In this document: piece after piece, positions 50,328-60,168 of the stretch | Position numbering within the stretch: position 1 is the stretch's first letter | Layout: every line of letters begins with the position of its first letter | Made by a program: the position numbers and the translations under genes | The notes under the pieces: model-generated | Database searches by the model: none | What the model saw: the letters and a program-made list of their open reading frames with translations, nothing else | What the model was told of the DNA's origin: nothing | Assembly (NCBI RefSeq): GCF_011762005.1 | Contig: NZ_JAASQU010000001.1 | Location: forward strand, 620,001-684,000 | Length of the DNA stretch: 64,000 bases | From: Qipengyuania flava | GTDB taxonomy: Bacteria; Pseudomonadota; Alphaproteobacteria; Sphingomonadales; Sphingomonadaceae | Reading direction: 5' to 3'

Positions 50328-51713
50328 ATGTCGCCAGCTATCCTGCTCCTCCTGGCCCTTGGGCTCGGGCTCGCCGGATGGTTGGCGGCCAGAGCGCGCG
50401 CATGGGCCTTCCGGCGCGAAAGCGCCGATGGCCGCCTGCGCAGCCTGCCCAGCTACCATGCGTGGTACGTCGCACTGTGGATCGTGCTGCCCATGGTGGC
50501 CTTCATCGCATTGTGGAGTTCGATCGCCCCCGGTCTGGTGACGCAGCAAGTGCTCGCCAGTCCCGCCGCGGCCGAGCTCCCTGCGTTCGGCTTCCAGCGT
50601 CAGACCATCCTCAACGAAGCACGCGCAGTCGCGTCGGGCTCGGCATCGGCGGTGTTCAATCCGCAGGCCTCGGCGCTCGTCGAACCCTATCGCGACGCGC
50701 TGTCCTACTACAACACGATCGGCATCGTCGTCGCGCTGCTGATTGCCTTCCTCGCTGGCGCCTATGCCTTCCTTCGGCTGAAGCCCGATTTCGCGGCTCG
50801 CAGCAAGGTCGAACGGATGGTCATGGCCATCCTGCTCGGTGCATCGCTGGTCGCCATCCTGACGACTATCGGCATTCTCGCCAGCCTCGTGTTCGAGACC
50901 GTCCGCTTCTTCGGCATGGTCTCTCCGCTCGATTTCCTTTTCGGAACGCATTGGGGGCCAGACCCCATGTCGAATCCGGACAATCCCGACGGCAATCGCT
51001 ACGGTGCGGTTCCCCTGTTCTGGGGCACGCTGTTCATCGGGGCGATCATCGCGATGATCGTCGCCATCCCGCTGGGCCTGATGAGCGCAATCTACCTTAC
51101 GCAATATGCCAACCCGGCGCTGCGTAAGTGGATCAAGCCCGCGCTCGAAATCCTCGCCGGTGTCCCGACCGTGGTCTATGGCTATTTCGCGGCCCTGACG
51201 ATTGCCCCAGCGATCCGCGATCTCGCGCTGAGCCTGGGCGTTTCCAACCCGTCGAGCGAGAGCGCGCTGGCCGCTGGCCTCGTCATGGGCGTGATGATCA
51301 TTCCCTTCGTTTCCTCGATGGCCGACGATTCGATCACCGCGGTGCCCGGGGCAATGCGTGATGGCAGCCTCGCCATGGGGGCAACGCGTTCGGAAACCAT
51401 CAAGCGGGTCATGATTCCTGCCGCCCTGCCCGGCATCGTCGCCGGCATCATGCTGGCGATCAGCCGCGCGATCGGCGAAACGATGATCGTCGTCATGGCC
51501 GCCTCGACCGCGGCGAATCTGTCGGGCAACCCGCTCGAGGCGATGACCACGGTCACCGTGCAGATCGTCGCCATGCTGACCGGCGAAGGCAGTTTCGACC
51601 ATCCCGCGACTCTCAGCGCCTTCGCGCTGGGTTTCGTCCTCTTCATGGTGACGCTCGGGCTGAACTTCGTCGCCCTGCGCGTCGTCAAAAGGTATCGCGA
51701 AGCATATGAGTGA
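50328..51713 (+). CDS. pstC: Phosphate ABC transporter permease PstC
   Basis: 461 residues; the N-terminal 180 form an extra domain with three membrane helices, as in the long alphaproteobacterial PstC. The ABC permease core has the EAA-like loop DGSLAMGATRSETIKRVMIPAALPGI. Start ATG 50328; its last eight bases overlap pstA. Confidence 0.95.
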   Translation: MSPAILLLLALGLGLAGWLAARARAWAFRRESADGRLRSLPSYHAWYVALWIVLPMVAFIALWSSIAPGLVTQQVLASPAAAELPAFGFQRQTILNEARAVASGSASAVFNPQASALVEPYRDALSYYNTIGIVVALLIAFLAGAYAFLRLKPDFAARSKVERMVMAILLGASLVAILTTIGILASLVFETVRFFGMVSPLDFLFGTHWGPDPMSNPDNPDGNRYGAVPLFWGTLFIGAIIAMIVAIPLGLMSAIYLTQYANPALRKWIKPALEILAGVPTVVYGYFAALTIAPAIRDLALSLGVSNPSSESALAAGLVMGVMIIPFVSSMADDSITAVPGAMRDGSLAMGATRSETIKRVMIPAALPGIVAGIMLAISRAIGETMIVVMAASTAANLSGNPLEAMTTVTVQIVAMLTGEGSFDHPATLSAFALGFVLFMVTLGLNFVALRVVKRYREAYE

Positions 51714-52956
51714 GCGTATCGCCCCCACGCGCACGCCCGCATTCGAGGCTCGCCTGAAGAAGCGTTACGCTTCCGAACGGCGGTTCCGCGCGCTCGGCCT
51801 GTCGGCCATCCTGTTCTCCATTGCCGTGCTGGTGTTCCTGCTCGGCACGATGACCTTCAATGGCATCGGCGGCTTCCAGCGCGTCGAGATGCAGGTCTCA
51901 ATCGACTTCACGCAGGCGGGAATTGCGACCGCGCCCGCAGATGTGCGGCCATCGGATGCGCTCGCCTCGCTCGAAGCGCAGGGGCTGCGCGACGTGGTCG
52001 GATACTTCGCGGAGGAAGAGCTGGGCGAAGAAGCGGCCGAGGAACTTGGCGCGCAGGCATGGCGCGACGTCGCCGCAGCAGTGATCGCCGATCCCGCAAT
52101 GCTGCAGCGCGAGGAAAGCTTCTGGCTGCCTGCCACCGCCAACCTCGCATCGGGTTACGAGGGCGAAGGTTCGCCCGAGATGCGCGCCTTGGCGGCGAAG
52201 CTCTACGAACAGGGACGCCTGGCGAAGAACTTCGACCCCGGTTTCCTCATCCGGTCGGATGCGACCAATCCGCAGCAGGTCGGGATCTGGGGTGCGCTCA
52301 AGGGTTCGCTGCTAACCATGGTCATCACCCTTCTGCTAGCCTTCCCGATCGGCGTGCTCGCCGCGCTCTACCTCGAGGAATACGCGCCGAAGAACCGGTG
52401 GACCGACCTGATCGAACTGTCGATCAACAATCTTGCAGCAGTTCCCTCGATCATCTTCGGCCTGCTCGGTCTCGCGGTGTTCCTGACCATCTTCCCCAAC
52501 CTGCGTTCCGCCCCGATCATCGGCGGCATGACGCTGGCTCTGATGACCATGCCGGTCATCGTCATTGCCGGCCGCAATGCGATCAAGGCGGTACCGCCCA
52601 GCATTCGCGACGGAGCGCTGGCGGTGGGCGCCTCTCCGGTACAGGTGGTGTTCCACCACGTGCTTCCGCTTGCCCTGCCCGGCATCCTGACCGGCACGAT
52701 CATCGGCATGGCACGCGCGCTCGGCGAAACCGCCCCGCTGCTGATGATCGGCATGCGCGCCTTCGTAGCCACCCCGCCCGACGGCTTCACATCGCCCGCC
52801 ACCGTGCTGCCGATGCAGATTTTCCTGTGGTCCGATGAAATCGACCGCGGATTCGTGGAACGCACCAGCGCGGCGATCATCGTGCTATTGCTGTTCCTGC
52901 TCGTGATGAACGGGCTCGCCATCTACCTGCGTAACAAGTTCGAGAAAACCTGGTGA
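51706..52956 (+). CDS. pstA: Phosphate ABC transporter permease PstA
   Basis: 416 residues: a cytoplasmic/periplasmic insert (about 50-190) typical of alphaproteobacterial PstA (DUF3333 type) precedes the permease core with EAA loop [26 protein letters not shown]. The partner of PstC in the membrane. Overlaps pstC by eight bases and pstB by four (GTGA). Confidence 0.95.
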   Translation: MSERIAPTRTPAFEARLKKRYASERRFRALGLSAILFSIAVLVFLLGTMTFNGIGGFQRVEMQVSIDFTQAGIATAPADVRPSDALASLEAQGLRDVVGYFAEEELGEEAAEELGAQAWRDVAAAVIADPAMLQREESFWLPATANLASGYEGEGSPEMRALAAKLYEQGRLAKNFDPGFLIRSDATNPQQVGIWGALKGSLLTMVITLLLAFPIGVLAALYLEEYAPKNRWTDLIELSINNLAAVPSIIFGLLGLAVFLTIFPNLRSAPIIGGMTLALMTMPVIVIAGRNAIKAVPPSIRDGALAVGASPVQVVFHHVLPLALPGILTGTIIGMARALGETAPLLMIGMRAFVATPPDGFTSPATVLPMQIFLWSDEIDRGFVERTSAAIIVLLLFLLVMNGLAIYLRNKFEKTW

Positions 52957-53741
52957 CCGTAGTCCACGACAACCTCGAGAAAACCGAAGCCAAGATGAGC
53001 GCCGAAGCGGTCTCCGTATTCTACGGCGACAAGAAGGCGATCAACGAGGTCTCGATCGACATTCCGACCGAATATGTGACCGCCTTCATCGGCCCCTCGG
53101 GCTGCGGAAAATCGACTTTCCTGCGCACGCTCAATCGCATGAACGACACGATCCCTTCGGCGCGGGTCGAGGGATGCATCAAGCTCGACGGCGACGATAT
53201 CTATGCCTCGGGCATGGACGTGGTCCAGTTGCGGGCACGCGTGGGAATGGTGTTCCAGAAGCCCAACCCCTTCCCCAAGTCGATCTACGAGAACATTGCC
53301 TACGGTCCCAAGATCCACGGCCTCGCCGAGGGCAAGGACGAACTCGACGCGATCGTCGAACGTTCGCTCAAGCGCGCTGGGCTTTGGGAAGAGGTCAAGG
53401 ACCGCCTCCAGGACAGTGGCACGGCACTCTCCGGCGGCCAGCAGCAGCGCCTGTGTATCGCGCGCGCTATCGCGGTCGACCCCGAAGTCATCCTGATGGA
53501 CGAGCCCTGTTCGGCGCTCGATCCGATCGCCACTGCGAAGATCGAGGAACTGATCGCCGAACTCAATGGCCGCTATGCCATCGTGATCGTGACCCACTCG
53601 ATGCAGCAGGCCGCGCGCGTCAGCCAGCGCACCGCCTTTTTCCATCTTGGGAAAATGGTGGAATATGGCCGCACGTCCGATATCTTCACCAATCCGCTTG
53701 AGCAGCGCACCCAGGATTACATCACGGGTCGCTACGGTTAA
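52953..53741 (+). CDS. pstB: Phosphate ABC transporter ATP-binding protein PstB
   Basis: 262 residues. Walker [11 protein letters not shown]-loop [15 protein letters not shown], signature [14 protein letters not shown], Walker [13 protein letters not shown], switch His. The KPNPFP motif is diagnostic of PstB. Start GTG 52953 overlaps the pstA stop. Confidence 0.97.
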   Translation: MTVVHDNLEKTEAKMSAEAVSVFYGDKKAINEVSIDIPTEYVTAFIGPSGCGKSTFLRTLNRMNDTIPSARVEGCIKLDGDDIYASGMDVVQLRARVGMVFQKPNPFPKSIYENIAYGPKIHGLAEGKDELDAIVERSLKRAGLWEEVKDRLQDSGTALSGGQQQRLCIARAIAVDPEVILMDEPCSALDPIATAKIEELIAELNGRYAIVIVTHSMQQAARVSQRTAFFHLGKMVEYGRTSDIFTNPLEQRTQDYITGRYG

Positions 53742-53745
53742 GGCT

Positions 53746-54426
53746 ATGAATTCGATGCAGGAACATACCGTCAAGGCATTCGACGAGGACATCACGCGCC
53801 TCCGCGGACTGATCGCCGAAATGGGCGGCCTTTCCGAAGCCGCCATTGCACAGTCGCTGGAAGCGCTCATCAAGGGCGATGACGAACTGGCCGACCGCGT
53901 GGTCAAGGGCGACAAGAAGATCGACGCGCTCGAAAGCGAGATCGACAAGCTCGCAGTGCGCATCATCGCACTGCGCGCGCCCATGGCGGACGACTTGCGC
54001 GAAGTCATCGCCGCGCTGAAGATTGCGGGCGTGGTCGAGCGGATCGGCGACTATTCGAAGAACATCGCCAAGGCGAGCAAGGAAATCGGCGGGAATCGCA
54101 AGCAGTTCGAACCGCTTACCCTGCTGCCGGCAATGGCCGAAGTTGCCGCGGAGATGGTGCATGACGTGCTCACGGCCTATGCCGCGCGCGATGCCGAGCT
54201 GGCGCGCGAGGTGATTGCCACCGACGAGAAGGTCGACGCGTTCTACAATTCGATCTTCCGCAACCTTGTCAGCCACATGGTCGAGAACCCCTCGACCATC
54301 TCGAGCGCGGCACAGATGCTGTTCGTTGCGCGCAATCTCGAGCGGATCGGCGACCACGCGACGAATGTGGCGGAAATGGTGCACTTCGCGGCAACCGGGA
54401 CTTATCCGCTCGACGAAGACGGTTGA
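53746..54426 (+). CDS. phoU: Phosphate signalling regulator PhoU
   Basis: 226 residues, two three-helix PhoU repeats each with the metal-binding pattern: DKKIDALESEIDK...VERIGDYSKNIAK and DEKVDAFYNSIFR...LERIGDHATNVAE. Mediates inhibition of PhoR when phosphate is plentiful. ATG 53746, four bases after the pstB stop. Confidence 0.96.
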   Translation: MNSMQEHTVKAFDEDITRLRGLIAEMGGLSEAAIAQSLEALIKGDDELADRVVKGDKKIDALESEIDKLAVRIIALRAPMADDLREVIAALKIAGVVERIGDYSKNIAKASKEIGGNRKQFEPLTLLPAMAEVAAEMVHDVLTAYAARDAELAREVIATDEKVDAFYNSIFRNLVSHMVENPSTISSAAQMLFVARNLERIGDHATNVAEMVHFAATGTYPLDEDG

Positions 54427-54457
54427 CACAAAACTGTAGTGCGAGGGTCATAAAGCC

Positions 54458-55183
54458 GTGTCGACCGAGGTTGGAAATTCCCGGAAAGGCATGGACTTGC
54501 ACGCCGCCAAACTGTTGCTGGTAGAGGACGACCCCGCTCTCTCCGAACTGCTCGAATACCGTTTCACCAACGAGGGCTATCACGTTCGCACGACTGCGGA
54601 TGGCGACGAAGCGCTCTTGCTTGCCTCGGAAGACGTACCCGACCTCGTTATCCTCGATTGGATGATCGAGGGCACAAGCGGGATCGAGGTCTGTCGCCGC
54701 CTGCGCCGCGACAAGGAAACCGCGCATGTCCCGATCATCATGCTGACCGCGCGCGAGGCCGAGGACGATCGCGTTCGCGGGCTCGACACCGGGGCCGACG
54801 ATTACCTGACCAAGCCCTTCTCGCCCCGTGAACTGCTTGCGCGGGTCGCCGCGGTGATGCGCCGCATCCGACCTGCGCTGGCGGGCGAAAGCATCGAGGT
54901 GGGGGACATCACGCTTGATCCCGTGGCCCACAAGGTCACCCGCCGCGGCCGCACGCTGCAGCTTGGCCCGACCGAATACCGCCTGCTCAAATTCTTCATG
55001 GAGAGCCCGGGGCGTGTCTTCAGTCGCGGGCAGCTGCTCGATGGTGTTTGGGGGACCGAGAGCGAGATCGAATTGCGCACGGTCGATGTGCATATCCGTC
55101 GCCTGCGAAAGGCAATCGAGATCGAAGGCGCCAAGGATCCGGTGCGCACCGTCCGGAGCGCCGGCTATTCGCTCGAAGCCTGA
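54458..55183 (+). CDS. phoB: Phosphate regulon response regulator PhoB
   Basis: OmpR-type regulator. Receiver with D67 (LVILDWMI) and K in TKPFSP, then a C-terminal winged helix ending in LRTVDVHIRRLRKAI and VRTVRSAGYSLEA. 241 residues from GTG 54458; ATG 54491, which has a better ribosome site (GGAAAGGC), would give 230. Binds the Pho boxes predicted above. Last gene of the pst cluster. Confidence 0.95.
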   Translation: MSTEVGNSRKGMDLHAAKLLLVEDDPALSELLEYRFTNEGYHVRTTADGDEALLLASEDVPDLVILDWMIEGTSGIEVCRRLRRDKETAHVPIIMLTAREAEDDRVRGLDTGADDYLTKPFSPRELLARVAAVMRRIRPALAGESIEVGDITLDPVAHKVTRRGRTLQLGPTEYRLLKFFMESPGRVFSRGQLLDGVWGTESEIELRTVDVHIRRLRKAIEIEGAKDPVRTVRSAGYSLEA

Positions 55184-55184
55184 A

Positions 55185-55910
55185 TTACCGGCAGACGCTG
55201 TTCCAGCGTGCGCTCATGTCGAAATGGAAATGGTCGGCGTGCGCAGAATTGTAATCGGGTGATAGCACGGTCGCGAAATTGCTGCAGGCACCGTCGCGCG
55301 CGGCTCGCAGGAAGGCTGCCTTGTCGCCGTCTCCATCCCAGTCGCGCAGCACGCTGATCCGCGTTCCATCCGCCAGGACGAAACCCGTAATATCGATGGC
55401 ATTCGCAGTGGCGTGCTCGCTCCAGGCACCGCTGTCCCGTCCATAGAGGCGGCGGCAGGAATAGGCACCAAGGTGCTCGATCACCTCGATTTTCGATCCG
55501 AACATTCGTTCGGCCTCGGGGTTCAGAACGTCGCGCTCCCACAGGAACATTCCCGCAGCGGTCGCGCATGTTACGGGAGGGGTCGATGGGCTCAGCGGAT
55601 AGTCGCCGAGACGCGTGCGATCCTCGCGGCGACACGCGCCCTCGCCTGCGGGTTCGAGCACGTCGTGTGCCACGGCACTGCGATCAAGCACGGCGCGGCA
55701 TTCGGCAACGTCGTCGCGCAATGCATTCAGCTTGCTGGCTGTCGCCCAGCCCACCGGATCACGCAAATCGAGTGGCGCCCAGGGGTTGTGTTGGGGATGC
55801 TGTGCCAGCCAGGTGCGAGCAGCCAGCAGCAGTCCGGACAATACGAGCAGGAGCACGACGCGGCGATCGCTTTCGAAGCGTCCGATCCGGCGCGACAATC
55901 TGCGGTTCAA
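55185..55910 (-). CDS. Extensin-like C-terminal domain protein
   Basis: 241 residues with an N-terminal membrane anchor (VVLLLVLSGLLLAARTW). The C-terminal domain has SEHATANAIDITGF and SAHADHFHFDMSARW, the Extensin-like_C pattern related to the M15/VanY peptidoglycan hydrolase fold with metal-binding His/Asp. Start TTG 55910 lies within the lysE stop (TTGA), indicating translational coupling; a later TTG at 55898 is possible. Convergent with phoB. Confidence 0.85.
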   Translation of the reverse strand: MNRRLSRRIGRFESDRRVVLLLVLSGLLLAARTWLAQHPQHNPWAPLDLRDPVGWATASKLNALRDDVAECRAVLDRSAVAHDVLEPAGEGACRREDRTRLGDYPLSPSTPPVTCATAAGMFLWERDVLNPEAERMFGSKIEVIEHLGAYSCRRLYGRDSGAWSEHATANAIDITGFVLADGTRISVLRDWDGDGDKAAFLRAARDGACSNFATVLSPDYNSAHADHFHFDMSARWNSVCR

Positions 55911-56541
55911 AATTCGGTCCCCAGCAACTCGCCGAGCACCAGCACGGCTATCACGAGGAACAGCGCGCCAATCCCGCGATCGATCCAGCGACGCGTGGCG
56001 GCGCGTTCCATTGCCCGGGCCACCCTCTGCCCCGCCCCGATGTAAAGTGCTCCTACGGGCAGGTCGATCAGCAGCGCGACCAGTGCCAGCATGGCTATCT
56101 GCGGGACGATCGGGACCGAGGCATCGATGAAAGGCGGGATGATCGCGATCATGTAGATCACCGACTTGGGATTGCCGATTGCGATCAGTATGCCATCGCG
56201 GAACGCATGACGCGACGGCTCGCGCGGGGGTTTGCAGTGTCCTGGTCGGGTTGGAAGCTGTGCCGGATGGCCTGCAGCCCAAGCCATGCGAGATAAGCGA
56301 TGCCTGCGAATGCCAGCAGGCGGAAGGCCAGCGGATATGTCTCGGCCAGCGTTCCCAGACCGAGGGCGGCGAAGAGCCACCACAGCAGATAGCCGATCTG
56401 CATGCCCAGCAGCGCCGCCCAGCCCGAACGTGCGCCGCGCCAGATCGCCTGCCCCATGACGAACATCATCGACTGGCCCGGCACGAGGCTGGTGGTCGCG
56501 GTTACCAGCGCGAATGCGGCGAGTTTCTCGGCATCGATCAT
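55907..56541 (-). pseudogene. LysE-family amino-acid exporter gene split by a -1 frameshift
   Basis: Residues 1-105 (MIDAEKLAAFALVTATTSLVPG onward) are read in one frame from ATG 56541, which meets a stop at 56185. The rest of a LysE/RhtB exporter (AFRDGILIAIGNPKSVIY to LGELLGTEF) continues in the -1 frame to 55907. Together they make 211 residues, normal for LysE. The change lies at a five-C run on the coding strand (56226-56230); one extra C restores the frame. It may be a real deletion, a sequencing error or programmed frameshifting. Six membrane helices expected if joined. Confidence 0.8.
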
Positions 56542-56552
56542 CGCGCCGCGCT

Positions 56553-59500
56553 TTAGTGGAAGTCGCGGCTCGGGGGAACGATGCGGACGTCGCGCGGATG
56601 TCCGCCCGAATTTGGACCGAACCACCCGCACTCGCGATTGCCCGGCGGCGGTTCTTCCCACGGTTCGACCGGTCGATAGGGATCGGCAGCACCCTCACGC
56701 AGATTGTCGCGCGGGTTGAACTTGTCGGGCAACGGCGAGGTCACATGGTCCGCGCGCGCCACCGGCGCATTCAGCATGTCGTCGGACAGCCGGTACAGCT
56801 GGTGCGTCGCATCTTCCATGTGATGCGCGATGACGTGGATCACCTCGTCATCGTACTCCACCCGCCCGCGCACCTCCATCAACCGTGCGCCCATTACCAC
56901 CCGGCGCTGCTTCTCCTTGAGGTCGGGCCAGACGACGAGGTTGATGACCCCGCTCTCGTCCTCGAGCGTTATGAAGCACACTCCCTTCGCGCTGCCCGGC
57001 CGCTGGCGGATCAACACCACGCCCGCCACATGGACCATCGAACGGAATTTGCGATCGCGCAGGTCGCAGGCGCGCACGAAGCCGCGTTCGGCCAGGCTCG
57101 CGCGCAGGAAGGCCATCGGATGCGCTTTCAGGCTGAGGCGCGTGGTCTGGTAATCGGCCACCACCTCCTCGCTCAGCGGCATTGCCGGGAGTTGCGTCTG
57201 GGCGACCTCGGCACCTTCGTCGCGCGCCGCAGCAGCGGCGAACAGCGGCAGGTCTGCCCCGCCGACGATGCTGCGCGCCTGCCACAGCGCCTGGCGCCGC
57301 GACAGTTCGATCGACCCGAAGCAGTCGGCGCTGGCAAGCCGCTCGACATGCGCAGGCGCGATGCGGGCGCGGTCCCGCAATACCGTGACGTCGGTGTACT
57401 CCCCCCGCTCCTCGCGTTCGGTGATCAGTCGGGCGGCGGTCGCCTCGGGCAGGCCATCGACCTGCCGCAATCCGAGACGCAGCGCGATATGCCGGTCCTG
57501 CCGTCCCCGATCATCGGATGGATTTTGCACGATCTCGTCACCGGGCGCGAGCGGTTCGAGCGTACAGTTCCATTGCGAATGGTTGACGTCGGCGGGCAGC
57601 ACCACGACGCCATGTTCGCGGGCGTCGCGGACGATCTGTGCCGGAGCGTAGAAACCCATCGGCTGCGAATTGAGGAGGGCGCAGCCGAAGGCTGCGGGGA
57701 AGTGGCATTTCAACCAGCTCGATACGTAGACGAGATGCGCGAAGCTGGCCGCGTGGCTTTCGGGAAAGCCGTATTCGCCGAAGCCGCGGATCTGGTTGAA
57801 GCAGCGCTGCGCGAAATCGCGATCGTAGCCGCGCCCGACCATGCGTTCGACCATCATGTCCTGCAGTTCGTCGACCATCCCGCGGCTGCGGAAGGTGGCC
57901 ATCGCCTTGCGCAGCCGGTTCGCCTCGAGCGAGGAGAATTTCGCCGCATCGAGCGCGATCTTCATCGCCTGTTCCTGGAAGATCGGGACCCCCAGCGTAC
58001 GTCCGAGAATGCTCGACAGCTCGTCGGGCGGCCCGTGCCGCGGGCTCGGCGCGGGGATCACCACGGGCTCGGCTCCGCGCCGCCGCTTGAGATAGGGATG
58101 CACCATGTCGCCCTGGATCGGCCCGGGACGCACGATCGCGACCTGGATTACGAGGTCGTAGAATTCGCGCGGGCGCAACCGCGGCAGCATGTTCATCTGC
58201 GCACGGCTCTCCACCTGGAACACGCCCAGCGAATCCCCCTTGCGCAACATCGCATAGGTTTCGGGATCCTCGCGCGGGACCGCCGCCAGCGTCAGCGTGC
58301 GGCCGTGATGCTCGTCGACCAGGTCGAGACATTTGCGGATGCAGGTCAGCATGCCTAGCGCGAGCACATCGACCTTGAGGATGCCCAGTGCCTCGATATC
58401 GTCCTTGTCCCATTCGATAAAACTGCGTTCGGGCATCGCCCCATTGCCGATCGGCACGGTTTCGGTGAGCGCCCCTTCGGTGAGGATGAATCCGCCGACA
58501 TGCTGTGACAAATGTCGGGGCATGCCAATCATTTGCTCGGTCAGCTTGAGAACGCGGCGCAAGTGTGGATCGGACACGTCCATCCCCGTTTCCGCGGCGT
58601 GTTTCTCGCTGATCTCGCGCCCCCAGCCCCCCCATACGGTCTTGGCCAGCGCGGCGGTGACATCCTCGGTCAGCCCCATCGCCTTGCCCACCTCGCGGAT
58701 CGCCATGCGTGGGCGGTAGTGGATCACCGTGGCGCACAGTCCGGCGCGGTGGCGGCCATATTTGCGATAGATGTACTGGATCACCTCCTCGCGCCGCTCA
58801 TGCTCGAAATCGACATCGATGTCGGGCGGCTCCTTGCGCTCTTCCGAGATGAAGCGGTCGAACAGCAACGCATGCTTGGCCGGGTCGACATTGGTGATGC
58901 CGAGGCAATAGCACACCGCCGAATTGGCCGCGCTGCCGCGTCCCTGGCACAGGATCGGCGGATCGACCCCGCGGGCGTAGTCGACGATATCCTTGATCGT
59001 GAGGAAATAGCGCGCCAGATCGAGCTTGCCGATCAGCGCCAGCTCGCGTTCGAGCGTTTCGCGTACGCTTTCGGGCACGCCGCCGGGATAACGCCAGGCG
59101 GCCCCCTTCCATGTCTCCGCCGCGAGAAACTGCTGCGGGTTCTGCCCGTCGGGATGGATTTCCTCGGGATATTCATAGGCCAGTTCGTCGAGACTGAAAT
59201 TGCACTTGTCGGCCAATGCACGCGTCGCGGCGATGGCATGCGGCCAGCGCTCGAACAGCCGCACCATCGTTTCGGGCGGCTTGAGATAGCGTTCGCCATT
59301 GCCGTGCAGCAGGTGACCTGCCGCGGCGACCGTGGTCTTGTGACGGATCGCGGTCATCACGTCCTGCAACGGCCGCCGGTCGGGCGTGGCGTAGTGGACG
59401 TCGTTGGTCGCGAGGATCGACAGGCCGTGTTCGCGCGCGAGCGCATCGAGCCGCTCGATCCGCGCGATGTCGTTCTCGAAGTAGAGGAAAGCCGCAGCAA

Positions 59501-60164
59501 CATGGCGCAGCGTGGGAAGCAGCACGACAAGATGCGGCAGGAGTTCTTCGAACGAGCCGGTGATGTCACGCGAAGATGCAGGCGCGGCGCGCGAACGATC
59601 CTCCGTCTCCAGTTCCGTCTCTTCGCGCGGCTCCCGCGCCGGAAAGGCGACCACATTGCTCTCCACCTCCACGGTAAAGCGCTGATCGAGATCGCGAGGT
59701 GGCAGCAGCACCAGTTGCACGCCTTCGCCATGCGCAGCGAGCATGGCGAGGCTGATGTCGCAGGCGCCCTTTTCCTGCCACTCGCCATCGAGCGTGCGCA
59801 TCCGCCCCGCGGAAATCAGCCGGCATAGCCGCCCATAGGCAGCGCGATCGCGCGGATAGGCGAGGAAGCACAGCCCCTCGACCGTTTCTATCCTGCAACC
59901 GATAAGTGGCTTGAGTTTAAGGGTTTTCGATTCCGTATGCAGCCGGACCACTCCGGCCATCGTATTGGCATCCGCGATCCCGATCGCATCGTAGCCGAGC
60001 GCGCGGGCCTGCAGCACGAGATCGACCGCATCGGACGCGCCGCGCAGGAAGCTGAAGCACGAGAAAATGCCCAGTTCGACATAGGGCGCGCGCGGCGGCG
60101 GCGAAATGCCAGCCGGATCGAGTTCGATCGTGCGCTTGGGAATCTGGAGGTCGTTCTCGGGCAT
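56553..60164 (-). CDS. dnaE2: Error-prone DNA polymerase DnaE2 / ImuC
   Basis: Alpha-subunit-like C-family translesion polymerase. 1203 residues: PHP domain (YVELGIFSCFSFLRGAS onward), catalytic Asp motif PDIDVDFEHERREEV, fingers, helix-hairpin-helix (VDGLPEATAARLI), OB domain near 1010-1090, and C-terminal HPRDVRIVPPSRDFH typical of ImuC. Works with ImuB for damage-induced mutagenesis. Start ATG 60164, four bases after the udgX stop; last of the LexA-boxed operon of three clear repair genes. Confidence 0.95.
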   Translation of the reverse strand: MPENDLQIPKRTIELDPAGISPPPRAPYVELGIFSCFSFLRGASDAVDLVLQARALGYDAIGIADANTMAGVVRLHTESKTLKLKPLIGCRIETVEGLCFLAYPRDRAAYGRLCRLISAGRMRTLDGEWQEKGACDISLAMLAAHGEGVQLVLLPPRDLDQRFTVEVESNVVAFPAREPREETELETEDRSRAAPASSRDITGSFEELLPHLVVLLPTLRHVAAAFLYFENDIARIERLDALAREHGLSILATNDVHYATPDRRPLQDVMTAIRHKTTVAAAGHLLHGNGERYLKPPETMVRLFERWPHAIAATRALADKCNFSLDELAYEYPEEIHPDGQNPQQFLAAETWKGAAWRYPGGVPESVRETLERELALIGKLDLARYFLTIKDIVDYARGVDPPILCQGRGSAANSAVCYCLGITNVDPAKHALLFDRFISEERKEPPDIDVDFEHERREEVIQYIYRKYGRHRAGLCATVIHYRPRMAIREVGKAMGLTEDVTAALAKTVWGGWGREISEKHAAETGMDVSDPHLRRVLKLTEQMIGMPRHLSQHVGGFILTEGALTETVPIGNGAMPERSFIEWDKDDIEALGILKVDVLALGMLTCIRKCLDLVDEHHGRTLTLAAVPREDPETYAMLRKGDSLGVFQVESRAQMNMLPRLRPREFYDLVIQVAIVRPGPIQGDMVHPYLKRRRGAEPVVIPAPSPRHGPPDELSSILGRTLGVPIFQEQAMKIALDAAKFSSLEANRLRKAMATFRSRGMVDELQDMMVERMVGRGYDRDFAQRCFNQIRGFGEYGFPESHAASFAHLVYVSSWLKCHFPAAFGCALLNSQPMGFYAPAQIVRDAREHGVVVLPADVNHSQWNCTLEPLAPGDEIVQNPSDDRGRQDRHIALRLGLRQVDGLPEATAARLITEREERGEYTDVTVLRDRARIAPAHVERLASADCFGSIELSRRQALWQARSIVGGADLPLFAAAAARDEGAEVAQTQLPAMPLSEEVVADYQTTRLSLKAHPMAFLRASLAERGFVRACDLRDRKFRSMVHVAGVVLIRQRPGSAKGVCFITLEDESGVINLVVWPDLKEKQRRVVMGARLMEVRGRVEYDDEVIHVIAHHMEDATHQLYRLSDDMLNAPVARADHVTSPLPDKFNPRDNLREGAADPYRPVEPWEEPPPGNRECGWFGPNSGGHPRDVRIVPPSRDFH

Positions 60165-60168
60165 GGGC

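Noticed and set aside
56514-58358. 614-codon plus-strand ORF opposite dnaE2
   Set aside because: Antisense to a conserved polymerase gene with clear motifs.
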